Positions 27,654-36,017 of a stretch of 64,000 nucleotides of DNA are shown in pieces. Source of the stretch: Mitsuaria chitosanitabida ATCC BAA-476 = NBRC 102408 (GTDB lineage: Bacteria > Pseudomonadota > Gammaproteobacteria > Burkholderiales > Burkholderiaceae_C). Position 1 is the stretch's first letter, and the number at the start of each line of letters is the position of its first letter. A model generated the notes under the pieces. That model saw only the letters and a program-made list of their open reading frames with translations. It made no database searches and was not told the origin of the DNA. Location: the NCBI RefSeq assembly GCF_001598255.1, contig NZ_BCYP01000035.1, positions 1-64,000 on the forward strand, read 5' to 3'. The position numbers and the translations under genes are program-made.

Positions 27654-27919
27654 CGGTCACTTTCATTCTCTGCGGCCGGCGGCAGCCTAGGGGGCTTCAT
27701 CCCGACTCAGGGCGGCGCGAACCCACGGCCATCGCTTCATGGCAGGTACGGTCGGTCGCCGGCTCTCGACCCGACCTCTGCTTCCGCTGCCATGACGCCA
27801 CGGCTTCAGGCTGGAGGCGATGGTAGCCCAGGGGGCTTCATTGGTATGCGATGCGGGACCCGTGCCCAGATGGTCGGCTGCACTCGCCCACGGTCGGCAC
27901 TCAGCAGAAGGACTTCACC

Positions 27920-27961
27920 ATGAGACTGTTGGCCGCTTGCCTCTTCGCGCTATCGGTTGGA
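27920..27961 (+). pseudogene. Signal-peptide fragment of a lost gene
   Basis: After an agaagga site, the ATG at 27920 begins MRLLAACLFALSVGP, a typical signal-peptide start. The frame then runs into sequence that is antisense to another gene fragment, so the rest of the gene is missing. The boundary is near 27960. Confidence 0.35.
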
Positions 27962-28117
27962 CCAGTCTTGGTTCGACTGCAGGTCGTTGCCGTATCTGCT
28001 TCTCAGCGCTGGAAGCAGCCGATCCAGCACCACGTCCCCGCCAATGCAGCAGTCGTTGATGTACTCGTCCACATCCGGCGTCTTGACCTGCTTGGTGAAA
28101 GTCAACGCGTACGGCAT
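27950..28117 (-). pseudogene. N-terminal fragment of a conserved hypothetical protein
   Basis: The minus-strand frame from the ATG at 28117 reads MPYALTFTKQVKTPDVDEYI and continues NDCCIGGDVVLDRLLPAL, a protein-like, well-structured sequence, up to NQDW before a stop at 27950. Relatives as I remember them continue after this point (QEDWGWF...), so only the first half survives. The family name is unknown to me. Its broken end meets the plus-strand signal-peptide fragment. Confidence 0.5.
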
Positions 28118-28157
28118 TTGCACCTCAAGGTGAATGATTGATGGAGCGCGTGGAACC

Positions 28158-28433
28158 TCATGAACTGCCCGGGTGGAATGGCGAAGGACGAGAGAAAGAA
28201 ATCCTGTCTCCGCGCGGCGGGACGGGTCTCAGCGGCCACAGTACGGCGGTGCCCCCGATCGCTAGAACTGTGAGAGCAAATGCGGCGTTCAGAACGCTGA
28301 CGCCATTGAGCCATCCTGAAAGAACCAGCGTCGCCATCAGCAGCAACTCCAAGGCCGCACCGGTCAACCACGTTGCCGCTGCCGGCTGATAGCTGAGCTC
28401 GTCGCAGCGGGCGCATCGAACAGGACTACGCTT
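28158..28433 (-). CDS. Small zinc-ribbon membrane protein, start unresolved
   Basis: This frame contains RCARCDELSYQP (one CxxC) followed by two hydrophobic segments (ELLLMATLVLSGWL, ALTVLAIGGTAVLW) and a basic tail. It looks like a zinc-ribbon membrane protein. A TTG at 28367 would skip the CxxC; no good start lies upstream, and the frame stays open into the 36-bp repeat, so it may be 5'-truncated. Confidence 0.35.
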   Translation of the reverse strand, partial: KRSPVRCARCDELSYQPAAATWLTGAALELLLMATLVLSGWLNGVSVLNAAFALTVLAIGGTAVLWPLRPVPPRGDRISFSRPSPFHPGSS

Positions 28434-28485
28434 GTTTGACCGGAGGGCGTCAAGCAGCGGTATTGAGCGGGCAGCACAGTGCGGG

Positions 28486-28521
28486 CACCCTACCGCGAAC
28501 CCGCAAGCCGTGCCGGAGGCG
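28486..28521. repeat. 36-bp direct repeat, copy 2
   Basis: An exact copy of 23690-23725, 4.8 kb away in the same orientation. It lies just beyond the 3' end of the RRM protein gene. Confidence 0.85.
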
Positions 28522-28559
28522 TCCTTCTTTCGCCTGCGACAAGAGGGAGCTGCGGCGCC

Positions 28560-28910
28560 TCAGTAGCGGCCGCCGCCGAATCCCCCGGTCCCGTAGCCCA
28601 CGTCGGAGCGCTTGGCCGCCCGGAACTCGCCCTGAGGGCGCGTCTCGGACCGCTTCTCCGCGTCGCGGGGGCGCGCCAGGCTGACGACGATTGAGCGCCC
28701 TTGCACGGAAACGCCATGCAAGCCGGCGATGGCCGCCTGGGCCCCTTCGGCGGACGCCATTTCCACGAAGCCAAAGCCCTTGGAGATGCCGGTGTCACGG
28801 TCCATCATCACCTTGGCCGACGCGACATCGCCGAACTCGGAGAAGTTGCTTCGAAGGGCGGACTCGGTCACCGAGTAGGGCAGGTTGCCCACGTAGATCT
28901 TGCTGCTCAT
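28560..28910 (-). CDS. RRM-domain RNA-binding protein
   Basis: 116 residues. One RNA recognition motif fills residues 3-80: RNP2 is KIYVGNLPY and RNP1 is KGFGFVEM, both with the aromatic residues that stack on RNA. The tail is short and Gly/Arg-rich (GTGGFGGGRY). This is the architecture of the bacterial RbpA/RbpB-like proteins, often cold-induced. Targets are not predictable. Confidence 0.9.
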   Translation of the reverse strand: MSSKIYVGNLPYSVTESALRSNFSEFGDVASAKVMMDRDTGISKGFGFVEMASAEGAQAAIAGLHGVSVQGRSIVVSLARPRDAEKRSETRPQGEFRAAKRSDVGYGTGGFGGGRY

Positions 28911-29034
28911 GCGTGGAGCCTTTCTTCACTTTTTGATTGGCGTTTCGCCAGGATGGAGATCCCCCGGATCGATGACGTGCGGAGGTCGGTCTCGACTCCG
29001 TCCAGAGACAGAGAGAGGATGCGGAGCCAGCGGT

Positions 29035-29244
29035 TCAAACAGGTCGGCCGATGCCGCCGGTGGACTCGAGCCAGCCTTGGGTCACTGCGAAGAGCCGGGC
29101 AGCGTCTCGGGACGCGAACGTCCGGTCAAAGCGGAAGACGCGGCAGTAGGTGCCGTTGCCGTCGGCGCGCCGGATCGCGAATGCGGCGCTGAAGCGGCCG
29201 CAGTCGGTGGGGTGTGTCGTGGGCGAGACGACGTACTTGCCCAT
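29035..29244 (-). CDS. Conserved hypothetical protein, 69 aa
   Basis: A small basic protein (YVVSPTTHPTDCGRFSAAFAIRR, RVFRFDRTFASRDAARLFA) of a type common in Burkholderiales near cold-shock and RNA-binding protein genes, as I recall. No catalytic motif. It is transcribed in the same direction as, and just upstream of, the RRM gene. Confidence 0.55.
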   Translation of the reverse strand: MGKYVVSPTTHPTDCGRFSAAFAIRRADGNGTYCRVFRFDRTFASRDAARLFAVTQGWLESTGGIGRPV

Positions 29245-29376
29245 GGAGATGGCGTTGTTTTGAATCTTGTTCGATCAGTAGACAGGCCGCGGGGCGGCGT
29301 GGTGCGGCCATGCGCCGCAGGGGAGGGACGGCCAAGCTCGTCGCAGTCCGAAGGCCGGAGCGCGGCGGCTGCGTGC

Positions 29377-30360
29377 TCAGTGCGTGGCCGGGTGGTTCAT
29401 GAAGAAGCAGAGCATCTGGTCGGACGCGGCGGGCCCCTGCCAATCGGCTTGCGAGCCTTGTGTATCGCCACCGGACCAGGCGTGGCCGGCGCCTTCGATG
29501 AGCCAGAGCTCGGCATTCGTGTGGCCATCCGGGCCGACGTGCGTGCGGCGCGTGTAGGCGCGCCCACCTTCGCGGCCATTCTCGAAGCGATGCTCGCCCG
29601 GCAGCCCCGCGACGGCGTCCTCGTACAGGCGCACGCCGTTGCTGGGATGGACGGTCATGTCCCTCGTGCCGTGGAAGACGATGGTGGGGCGGGCGCGGTG
29701 CCTCAAAGGACGCTCGATGAGCGTGTCCGGATCCGGGCGTCCGTACCGCTTCAGCGAGGGCACGCCGCTGGCGTCGTCGACCGCGCCGTAGGGAAGCCCT
29801 GAATGGACGCCCACGGAGGCGAACAGGTCGGGGTAGGTCTGTCCCAGCACCGCTGCCATGGCGCCTCCCGCCGACAGGCCCGCGACGTGCACGCGCTGCC
29901 TGTCGACCTGGTGTTGCGCCATGACGCCGCGGATCAGGCTGGCGAGCTGGGCAGGTTCACCGCGGCCGCGTTGCTGGTGCCTGTACATGTACCAGCTCCA
30001 CCCCGCCGGCTCGCCCTGGCGGGTGAGCCCCTCGGGGTAGAGCACCATCCAGCCCAGCCGGCGCGCCGCCAGGTTCATCTGGCTGCTCACGGCGAAATCG
30101 TCGAGCCCCAGTTCGCCGCCATGCAGCATCAGCAGCAGCGGGCGCGCGATGCGCGCGTCTCCCGCGGGGATGTACAGCTTGTAGCGCACCGTGTCCTGGC
30201 CTCGCACGTGGGTGCCGGAGACGAAACGCTCCGAGGCATCGTCGGGCTCGGGCGGTCGATGGGCGGGGTCGATGGCCCCTGTGGCGAGATCGACGGCGAC
30301 CAAGGAGGGGGGATCGCGAGGCGCTGACCCGTTGTCGGCGCGTGAGAGTTCTGTGGTCAT
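29377..30360 (-). CDS. PHB-depolymerase/feruloyl-esterase-like alpha/beta hydrolase
   Basis: 327 residues from the ATG at 30360 (aggacat spacing). The oxyanion region is LLLMLHGGELGLDDF, the nucleophile Ser sits in VAGLSAGGAMA, the acid is probably in HGTRDMTVHPSNG, and the His is in EGAGHAWSGG. This is the layout of the extracellular short-chain PHA depolymerase/LpqC family. Unlike most members there is no obvious signal peptide, so it may act inside the cell. Substrate unknown. Confidence 0.82.
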   Translation of the reverse strand: MTTELSRADNGSAPRDPPSLVAVDLATGAIDPAHRPPEPDDASERFVSGTHVRGQDTVRYKLYIPAGDARIARPLLLMLHGGELGLDDFAVSSQMNLAARRLGWMVLYPEGLTRQGEPAGWSWYMYRHQQRGRGEPAQLASLIRGVMAQHQVDRQRVHVAGLSAGGAMAAVLGQTYPDLFASVGVHSGLPYGAVDDASGVPSLKRYGRPDPDTLIERPLRHRARPTIVFHGTRDMTVHPSNGVRLYEDAVAGLPGEHRFENGREGGRAYTRRTHVGPDGHTNAELWLIEGAGHAWSGGDTQGSQADWQGPAASDQMLCFFMNHPATH

Positions 30361-30496
30361 GGGATGTCCTGGTGGGCGGAAGCCGGTGGCCGCGCGCGGG
30401 TGGCGCTCCTGGGCTGAAACCGCGGCCCACGTCGGCGGGCCGTTGCCTGCATGCGTCCTTGAACCGGCGCTCCCGACAGAGCGCCGGCGAGGCGGC

Positions 30497-30730
30497 TCAC
30501 GGGAGCCAACCGTCCTGGAGCTGCCGGGGGTCGAGCTCATCTCGGATGCGCTCGATCGAGCCGCTCGGCGGAGCGGGGGGAAGTTCGATGAACAAGGCCC
30601 GCCTCGGCGGGGTGTGGCGTCTTCGGAAGATCAGTGTTCCGAGTTCCGAGCGATGAGCGCTGATGTAGATCACGTCGAAGGCATCGACGTCCACGCCGCG
30701 GAGATTGGCAAGTCTTGCCTTGACGAACAT
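30497..30730 (-). CDS. Hypothetical protein, 77 aa
   Basis: From the ATG at 30730 with a gaaggac site, the frame reads MFVKARLANLRGVDVDAFDVIYISAH with a proline-rich end. It is soluble and not recognised. A longer start at 30748 is possible. Confidence 0.4.
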   Translation of the reverse strand: MFVKARLANLRGVDVDAFDVIYISAHRSELGTLIFRRRHTPPRRALFIELPPAPPSGSIERIRDELDPRQLQDGWLP

Positions 30731-30903
30731 GTCGCGTCCTTCGGTCACAAGCTCCGTGAGGAGCGGGGGTCGCCCAGGCGACCAAGCGTGCTCGCTGACG
30801 CGAAGGTCGGCCTGCCGAGGAGCGCGAATGTCAGTGCCGCCGATTGAAACACGGATCCGCTGCCCTCACGATTTATCTTTTGAGCTGGCGCGACAATCCG
30901 CGC

Positions 30904-31128
30904 ATGTCTGAATCCTTCGAACGCCTGGTCACCACCGTGATGCCTTACGGCAAGCACAAGGGCACGCTGATCGCGGACTTGCCCGGCAACTACCTGAACT
31001 GGTTCGCGCGCGAAGGATTCCCGCCCGGCGAACTGGGCCGACTGCTGGCCTTGATGCACGAGATCGACCACAACGGGCTCAAGGACCTCCTGCGGCCGCT
31101 GCGTAGCGCCGCGCCGAAACCGCGTTAG
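30904..31128 (+). CDS. DUF3820 family protein
   Basis: 74 residues with the DUF3820 signature: MPYGKHKGTLIADLPGNYLNWFAREGFPPGELGRLLAL. These small proteins are annotated as putative quorum-sensing-regulated virulence factors, but their activity is not established. Stand-alone gene. Confidence 0.8.
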   Translation: MSESFERLVTTVMPYGKHKGTLIADLPGNYLNWFAREGFPPGELGRLLALMHEIDHNGLKDLLRPLRSAAPKPR

Positions 31129-31198
31129 CGAGCGGGCAGTAGGATCAACGCGCCCGCGAGTCCGCGGACGACGACGCCCATGACGGCAAGGAGAACGC

Positions 31199-31525
31199 AT
31201 GATCAAGGTCACCGTGATGTACCCGTACACCGAAGGCGCGCGTTTCGACCACGACTACTACCGCGACCGACACATGCCGATGGTGAAGGCCAGGCTGGGC
31301 GATGCCTGCGCTTACTACACCGTCGACAAGGGCATGGACGGTGGGGTGCCCGGGACGTCGCCCGCCTTCGTGGCGATGTGCGCGTTCATCTGCGGGTCGA
31401 TCGAAGGTTTCCAGGCGGCCATGCAGGCGCACGGCGCCGAGGTCCGCGGCGACATCGCCAACTACACCGACATCGTGCCGGTGATCCAGATCAGCGAGGT
31501 GGTCGTGGAGCGGTCGGATCGTTGA
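31199..31525 (+). CDS. EthD-family protein
   Basis: 108 residues of the dimeric alpha/beta barrel type: IKVTVMYPYTEGARFDHDYYRDRHMPMVKARLG contains the HMP motif typical of EthD-like proteins. Members take part in ether or aromatic degradation or are of unknown role. An aaggagaac site precedes the ATG. Confidence 0.8.
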   Translation: MIKVTVMYPYTEGARFDHDYYRDRHMPMVKARLGDACAYYTVDKGMDGGVPGTSPAFVAMCAFICGSIEGFQAAMQAHGAEVRGDIANYTDIVPVIQISEVVVERSDR

Positions 31526-31699
31526 GTCCGGCGTTGGGGCTGGCTGCGTCCCGCGGCGCGCTGCACATGGCGCAGAACTGTCGGCGCGACCCACCGGCGC
31601 CGAGAGGACAAGCTCCTCATCCCTGAGGATGGCGATCCCCGCGCCTTCTGCCATCGTGTGCGTCCACGCCCGGAATCAACCGGCGACAAGGAGGATGCC

Positions 31700-32167
31700 A
31701 TGACCCACGACACCACCCTCGCCGCGCGCCAGGCGGCCGGCCTGCACGCGGAACACCTGAAGCGCGAGCACGAGCTCCGGCGGGCGACCTACAAGGACAA
31801 CCCCGCCGGCTGGCACGGGATCAACGACATCGAGACGCTCATCGGTCTCGGCGGCCAATTCCAGTGGTACGAGGCCGGCGTGCTGCGCCAGATGACGCTG
31901 ACCTTCGACCCCGGCAAGCAGGGGATCCAGGGCCACTACGCGCTGGTGAGCGCCGCGGGCAAGGAGTCCGGCACGTTCTGGAGCACGCCCAACAATCCGG
32001 CCATCGGCTGGGCCTACCTGCTGCTCGAGCCGTCGGGCGGCGCCTCGCGGCCGCTGATCTTCTCCGGCATGCTGACCGACGCGAACTGGAAGGTGCTCGT
32101 GGCCCTGCTCAACGAGGTGGGGCCGAGTGGCCCGATCGAGCCGGCATTCCCCATCGTCCGCGCCTAG
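31700..32167 (+). CDS. Hypothetical protein, 155 aa
   Basis: An excellent aaggagg site precedes the ATG. The product is soluble with a compact beta-rich middle (QFQWYEAGVLRQMTLTFDPGKQ) and no signal peptide or known motif. A hairpin terminator follows 20 bases after the stop, so it is a single-gene unit. Confidence 0.65.
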   Translation: MTHDTTLAARQAAGLHAEHLKREHELRRATYKDNPAGWHGINDIETLIGLGGQFQWYEAGVLRQMTLTFDPGKQGIQGHYALVSAAGKESGTFWSTPNNPAIGWAYLLLEPSGGASRPLIFSGMLTDANWKVLVALLNEVGPSGPIEPAFPIVRA

Positions 32168-32187
32168 GCTGCGCCGCTCCGACGAAC

Positions 32188-32215
32188 GCAAGGGCCCGAT
32201 CGGGCCCTTGCCTTT
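32188..32215 (+). terminator. Rho-independent terminator
   Basis: A perfect 24-bp palindrome (gcaagggccc on the left arm) is followed by CTTTT. It lies between the convergent 31700 gene and the MerR gene and may act mainly on the plus strand. Confidence 0.7.
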
Positions 32216-32257
32216 TGACGTCGGCATCGGCCCGCCATCGAGGCAGGCCGACCCGCA

Positions 32258-32713
32258 TCAACCCGTCGGCCGCTCACGCTTGCGGCGTGTCGCGGGCGGC
32301 GTCGGTGCCGCGCTCCCGCGCAACTGCTCCAGCACCCACTTCGGCCGCTCCTCGCAGGGCAGGTCCTCGGGCCGGCGCTTCACCGTGTCGATGGCGACCA
32401 GCAGCTTGGCCTTGCTGTCCGCCAGGCGCGCCTGCATCCGCTCGATGTCGGCCACCTTGCGCTCCAGGCTCGCCACCAGCGCGTCGTGCTGCCATTCGGC
32501 CTGAGCGTCCGGCAACAGGCTGCGGATCTCGTCCAGCGAGAACCCGGCGCTCTGCGCGCCCGCGATGATCTCCAGCATCCACAGCGCCTCCGGACCGTAT
32601 TGCCGATAGCCGTTCTCGAGGCGCTCGACGCTGTGGAGCAGGCCGCTCTTCTCGTAGAAGCGGATGCGGGAGGTCGCCAGGCCCGTCTGCCTGGCCAGTT
32701 CGCCGATCTTCAT
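32258..32713 (-). CDS. MerR-family transcriptional regulator
   Basis: 151 residues from the ATG at 32713. The N-terminal winged helix is canonical: MKIGELARQTGLATSRIRFYEKSGLL. A long coiled-coil dimerisation helix follows (SLERKVADIERMQARLADSKAKLL). The C-terminus has a single Cys and no metal-binding pattern, so an organic or redox ligand is likely. It is divergent from a small gene and an epimerase-like gene, and the intervening promoter has the 19-bp spacer MerR proteins act on. Confidence 0.88.
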   Translation of the reverse strand: MKIGELARQTGLATSRIRFYEKSGLLHSVERLENGYRQYGPEALWMLEIIAGAQSAGFSLDEIRSLLPDAQAEWQHDALVASLERKVADIERMQARLADSKAKLLVAIDTVKRRPEDLPCEERPKWVLEQLRGSAAPTPPATRRKRERPTG

Positions 32714-32741
32714 GGAGGGTCCTCGGAAGGGGAAAAAGCGC

Positions 32742-32772
32742 TTGACCTTGAAGTTAACTTCAACTTTAGAGT
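32742..32772 (+). promoter_or_regulatory. MerR-type promoter with 19-bp spacer and operator dyad
   Basis: The -35 is TTGACC (32742-32747) and the -10 is TAGAGT (32767-32772), separated by 19 bases. Within the spacer lies the perfect palindrome TTGAAGTTAACTTCAA (32748-32763). An over-long spacer holding a dyad is the signature of promoters untwisted by MerR regulators. It points toward the 32812 and 33111 genes. Confidence 0.85.
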
Positions 32773-32811
32773 CCACGCATTGTCAATCAAGTCTTGTCGA
32801 GGATCCCGTCC

Positions 32812-33048
32812 ATGAACGCACGCAGATTCGCCCGGTCGCTCGGGCTCTACGACCGCTACGACCGCCATCGCTCCAATCCCGCAACGTCCGTCATCGCGGC
32901 CGAGGCGCCTGACCTGGGCCTGAGCGAGGTCCGGCAACTGGACAAGCGGCGCGTGGACATCGGCTTCGAGTCCTACTCGCCGAACGACGTGCCGGAGTTC
33001 CAGGGCGCGCTCCACGCGCCGCGGCTGCTGGAAGGGGCGTCGCGATGA
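32812..33048 (+). CDS. Small protein of unknown function in MerR-controlled unit
   Basis: 78 residues from an ATG with a gagga site, the first gene after the MerR promoter. It is charged and has no known motif (RQLDKRRVDIGFESYSPNDVPEF). Its end overlaps a possible upstream start of the next gene at 33045 (ATGA). It may be a short enzyme fragment or a genuine small partner. Confidence 0.5.
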   Translation: MNARRFARSLGLYDRYDRHRSNPATSVIAAEAPDLGLSEVRQLDKRRVDIGFESYSPNDVPEFQGALHAPRLLEGASR

Positions 33049-33110
33049 GCGGACCGACGACGGCACGAGTCATCGAGGGATCGACGGGATCACGGGCGCG
33101 AGGACCTGCC

Positions 33111-34094
33111 GTGCAAACCATCCTGGGCGCTACCGGCCAGATCGCGATCGAGCTGGCGCGGGAGCTGCGCCGCATCACGACCGACGAGCTGCGGTTGGTG
33201 AGCCGCCATCCGCGCCGCGTCAACGAGGACGACGAGCTGGTGCGTGCGGACCTGCTCGATGCGCGCCAGACCATGGCGGCAGTGGCCGGCAGCAGTGTCG
33301 TGTACTTCACGGCGGGCCTGCCGCCGGACACCGCGCTGTGGGAAGCGCAGTTCCCCACGATGCTGAGGAACGCGCTCGACGCGAGCCGCGCGGCCGGCGC
33401 GCGCTTCGTCTACTTCGATAACACCTACATGTACCCGCAGGACGATCGGGTGCTCGACGAGCAGGCGCCGTTCGAGCCGGTCGGCCGCAAGGGCCGAGTG
33501 CGCGCCGCAATGGCGGAGATGGTGCTGGAGGAGATGGCACGCGGCGAGATCCCCGTGCTCATCGGCCGCGCGCCGGAGTTCTATGGTCCGGGCAAGACGC
33601 AGAGCATCACCAACACCCTGATCGTCGATGCGATGAAGGCGGGCAAGACGCCGCGCGTGCCGGTGCGCGACGACACGCGCCGCACGCTGATCTGGACCCC
33701 GGACGCGAGCCGCGCGCTCGCCGTGCTGGGCAACGCGCCGGACGCCTTCGGACAGACCTGGCACCTGCCTTGCGATGACGAGCGGCTGACGTATCGCGAG
33801 TTCGTGACCCTGGCCGCGGAGGTCTTCGATGTCGCGCCGTCGTACCGGGTGGTCGGCCGATGGCTGCTGGCGGCGCTCGGCCTGGTGTCGAAGCCCGTGA
33901 GGGAACTGCGCGAGCTGCTGCCGCGCTACGGCCGCGACAACCGCTTCGATTCGGCGAAGTTCAAGCGGCGCTTCCCGGACTTCGAGGTGACGCGCTATCG
34001 CCGCGGGCTGGAGAAGATCCGGCGTGACACGCTGCGCGAATCCGGGACGGATCGGGGCGTCCCGCCCTTGAAGAACGATCGCCGCATGCGATAG
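33111..34094 (+). CDS. NAD-dependent epimerase/dehydratase family protein
   Basis: 327 residues. The Rossmann start is QTILGATGQIAIELARELR (GxxGxxx variant), and YFDNTYMYPQ with later RAPEFYGPG matches extended or atypical SDRs. I prefer the GTG at 33111, with gagga six bases before it, because it begins right at the nucleotide-binding strand; an ATG at 33045 adds 22 unsupported residues. It is the probable main target of the MerR regulator. Substrate unknown. Confidence 0.8.
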   Translation: MQTILGATGQIAIELARELRRITTDELRLVSRHPRRVNEDDELVRADLLDARQTMAAVAGSSVVYFTAGLPPDTALWEAQFPTMLRNALDASRAAGARFVYFDNTYMYPQDDRVLDEQAPFEPVGRKGRVRAAMAEMVLEEMARGEIPVLIGRAPEFYGPGKTQSITNTLIVDAMKAGKTPRVPVRDDTRRTLIWTPDASRALAVLGNAPDAFGQTWHLPCDDERLTYREFVTLAAEVFDVAPSYRVVGRWLLAALGLVSKPVRELRELLPRYGRDNRFDSAKFKRRFPDFEVTRYRRGLEKIRRDTLRESGTDRGVPPLKNDRRMR

Positions 34095-34101
34095 TCGCCC
34101 G

Positions 34102-34647
34102 ATGCGATTCCGCCGAACGCCCCCGCGATGGGCGAGCATCCCCTTCCTGGCGATCGGTCTGTATGTCCTGCTCATCTCGCTGGACCTGCTGCCCTACGGG
34201 CTCCCGGCGCGACGTCGAGCGATCTTCGACACCCCGCATCACTGGCAGGTCGGCGCTGCTGGAATCGCCTTCATGGCGATGGGACTGAAGCTCGCGTTTC
34301 CGCGCGGGCCCGCGGTCTGGCAAGCGGCGATCGGGCTGGTCGCGCTGGGCGGCTTCTTCGCGCCGCTGATGTGGCTGATCCTCGACGGACCGCTGTCCGG
34401 CGCGGAGCGCGTCCTCATCGCGGTTCCCGCGACGCTGGGCCTGGTCGGCGTGGCGATTGACGTCTACCAGAGCCTCACCGGGCGCCCCTTCGATCCTCAC
34501 GCGCTGGATCCCTTGGAGGCGGCGCGTGTGCTGCGCACCCACGGCCGTCCGGAACAGGCCGAAGCCGTGCTGCGTCGGGCGATGAAGGAAGAGCCGGGCC
34601 GCCGGGACGAGCTGCAGCGCGCCATCGACGCGATGCGACGTCGCTGA
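34102..34647 (+). CDS. Hypothetical membrane protein, 181 aa
   Basis: Four hydrophobic segments in the first 115 residues (IPFLAIGLYVLLISLDLL, GIAFMAMGLKLAF, AAIGLVALGGFFAPLMWLI, VLIAVPATLGLVGVAI) and a cytosolic, charged C-terminal tail of about 60 residues. It starts seven bases after the epimerase gene and may be in the same transcript. No family recognised. Confidence 0.6.
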   Translation: MRFRRTPPRWASIPFLAIGLYVLLISLDLLPYGLPARRRAIFDTPHHWQVGAAGIAFMAMGLKLAFPRGPAVWQAAIGLVALGGFFAPLMWLILDGPLSGAERVLIAVPATLGLVGVAIDVYQSLTGRPFDPHALDPLEAARVLRTHGRPEQAEAVLRRAMKEEPGRRDELQRAIDAMRRR

Positions 34648-34752
34648 GCCCGGTCCATTTCCCGATGGACCTGCGCTGAGACCGCACCCCTCGGCGGCAA
34701 GCCACCGTCGCGACCGGAAACGAGGCGGCCGGACATCGGCATCGCGGTGGAC

Positions 34753-35904
34753 TCAAGTCTGGGGCGGCATGCCCATCGCGCTATCGAGGAAGCGCACCAG
34801 GCTCTGTGGCGCCTCCGCGCCCAGGCAGGCATCGAGCACCTCCACCGCGCCCGTCGCCGCCGCGGCGCTGCGAGGGAAGACGCGATCCTCGTAGGCCTGG
34901 AGCGCGGCCTCCAGATCGCCGGGCGAGGCGGCGATCGCCTCGGCCAGCTCCGCCCCGTCGACCATCGCGAGGTTGGCGCCGTCGCCCGCCGGCGCCATCA
35001 GATGCGCGGCATCGCCGATGAGCGTCACGCCCGGCACGCGTGGCCAGCGGTGGGTCGCCGGCAGGGCATGGATGGGGCGGAACACGGCCGCCGTCTCGCC
35101 TTCCGTGATGAGCGCGGTCAGCGCCGGTGCCCAGCCCGGGAACTCCGCCGCCACCTGCGCCAGCGCGGCGGCCTGGTCCCGCTCCCCGGTCGCGATGGCC
35201 GCCTCGACCCACGCCATCGGCTGGCGCAGCGCGACGTAGGTGTGGATCACGCCGTCGGGCTCGCGGTGCGCAAAGATCCCTCGGCCCGGCGTCATCGCGA
35301 AGAACGCGCCGCCGCCGACGGCCTCGGCACTCGCCGGATGACGGGTGTCGGCGTCCGACAGGAAGGTCTCGATGAAGGTCGTGCCGACGTAGGCCGGCTT
35401 GGCGTCCGACAGCAGCGGGCGGACCTTCGACCAGGCGCCATCGGCGCCGACGAGCAGATCCGCGGTCACCGCCTCGCCGTTCTTGAAGCTCAGCGCATGC
35501 CGGCCATCGCCGAGCGCCTCGACCGACGTGAGCTTGCAGCCCCAGCGCACCGCGCCCGCGGGCAGGGACGCCAGCAGCAAGGCGCGAAGCTCGCCGCGAC
35601 GCACTTCCGGACGGCCACCGGTGCCGTCGTCGGCCTGATCGAGCAGCACCCGGCCCTGCGCATCCAGCACCCGCGACGCCTGTCCGCCCGGATGGATGAG
35701 GCGGACAAACGCCTCATGCAGCCGCGCCGCCTTCAGCGCGAGCTGGCCGCTGTCGTCATGGATGTCGAGCATCCCGCCCTGCGTGCGCGCCATCGGCGAG
35801 GCCTCGGCCTCATAGACGGTGGCGGCGATGCCATGGACATGGAGCACCCGCGCGAGCATCAGGCCGCCCAGGCCCGCGCCCACGATCGCGATCGTGCGTG
35901 TCAT
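34753..35904 (-). CDS. TetX-like FAD-dependent monooxygenase
   Basis: 383 residues from the ATG at 35904 (aaggaa site). The FAD-binding motif is IAIVGAGLGGLMLARVL, followed by ARTQGGMLDIHDDSGQ, which is very like the corresponding region of TetX, and by TLIGDAAHLMAPAGDGANLAMVDG. TetX-type enzymes hydroxylate tetracyclines, but most relatives act on other aromatic compounds, so resistance is not shown. It is divergent from a TetR regulator with two operators between. Confidence 0.85.
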   Translation of the reverse strand: MTRTIAIVGAGLGGLMLARVLHVHGIAATVYEAEASPMARTQGGMLDIHDDSGQLALKAARLHEAFVRLIHPGGQASRVLDAQGRVLLDQADDGTGGRPEVRRGELRALLLASLPAGAVRWGCKLTSVEALGDGRHALSFKNGEAVTADLLVGADGAWSKVRPLLSDAKPAYVGTTFIETFLSDADTRHPASAEAVGGGAFFAMTPGRGIFAHREPDGVIHTYVALRQPMAWVEAAIATGERDQAAALAQVAAEFPGWAPALTALITEGETAAVFRPIHALPATHRWPRVPGVTLIGDAAHLMAPAGDGANLAMVDGAELAEAIAASPGDLEAALQAYEDRVFPRSAAAATGAVEVLDACLGAEAPQSLVRFLDSAMGMPPQT

Positions 35905-35964
35905 CTTGATTCCTTCATTCTTGCGAGGTCGTTCGGGCCCAGTCATCACCGGCCGGCCGACGAT

Positions 35965-35979
35965 TGGAACGTCATTCCA
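35965..35979. promoter_or_regulatory. Probable TetR operator 1
   Basis: TGGAACGTCATTCCA has perfect 5-bp arms with a 5-base centre. It lies in the divergent gap between the monooxygenase and TetR genes. Confidence 0.6.
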
Positions 35980-35984
35980 TGATA

Positions 35985-36001
35985 CTGGAGCAGCGTTCCA
36001 G
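35985..36001. promoter_or_regulatory. Probable TetR operator 2
   Basis: CTGGAGCAGCGTTCCAG shares the TGGA/TCCA arms of the neighbouring site and ends 16 bases before the TetR start codon. Confidence 0.55.
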
Positions 36002-36017
36002 TGTGTCAAGATGCGGC

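Noticed and set aside
27684-27841. A short near-repeat (agcc-t/c-agggggcttcat) seen twice about 140 bases apart
   Set aside because: Only 17 bases and two copies in a degraded region; not enough to call an element or attachment site.
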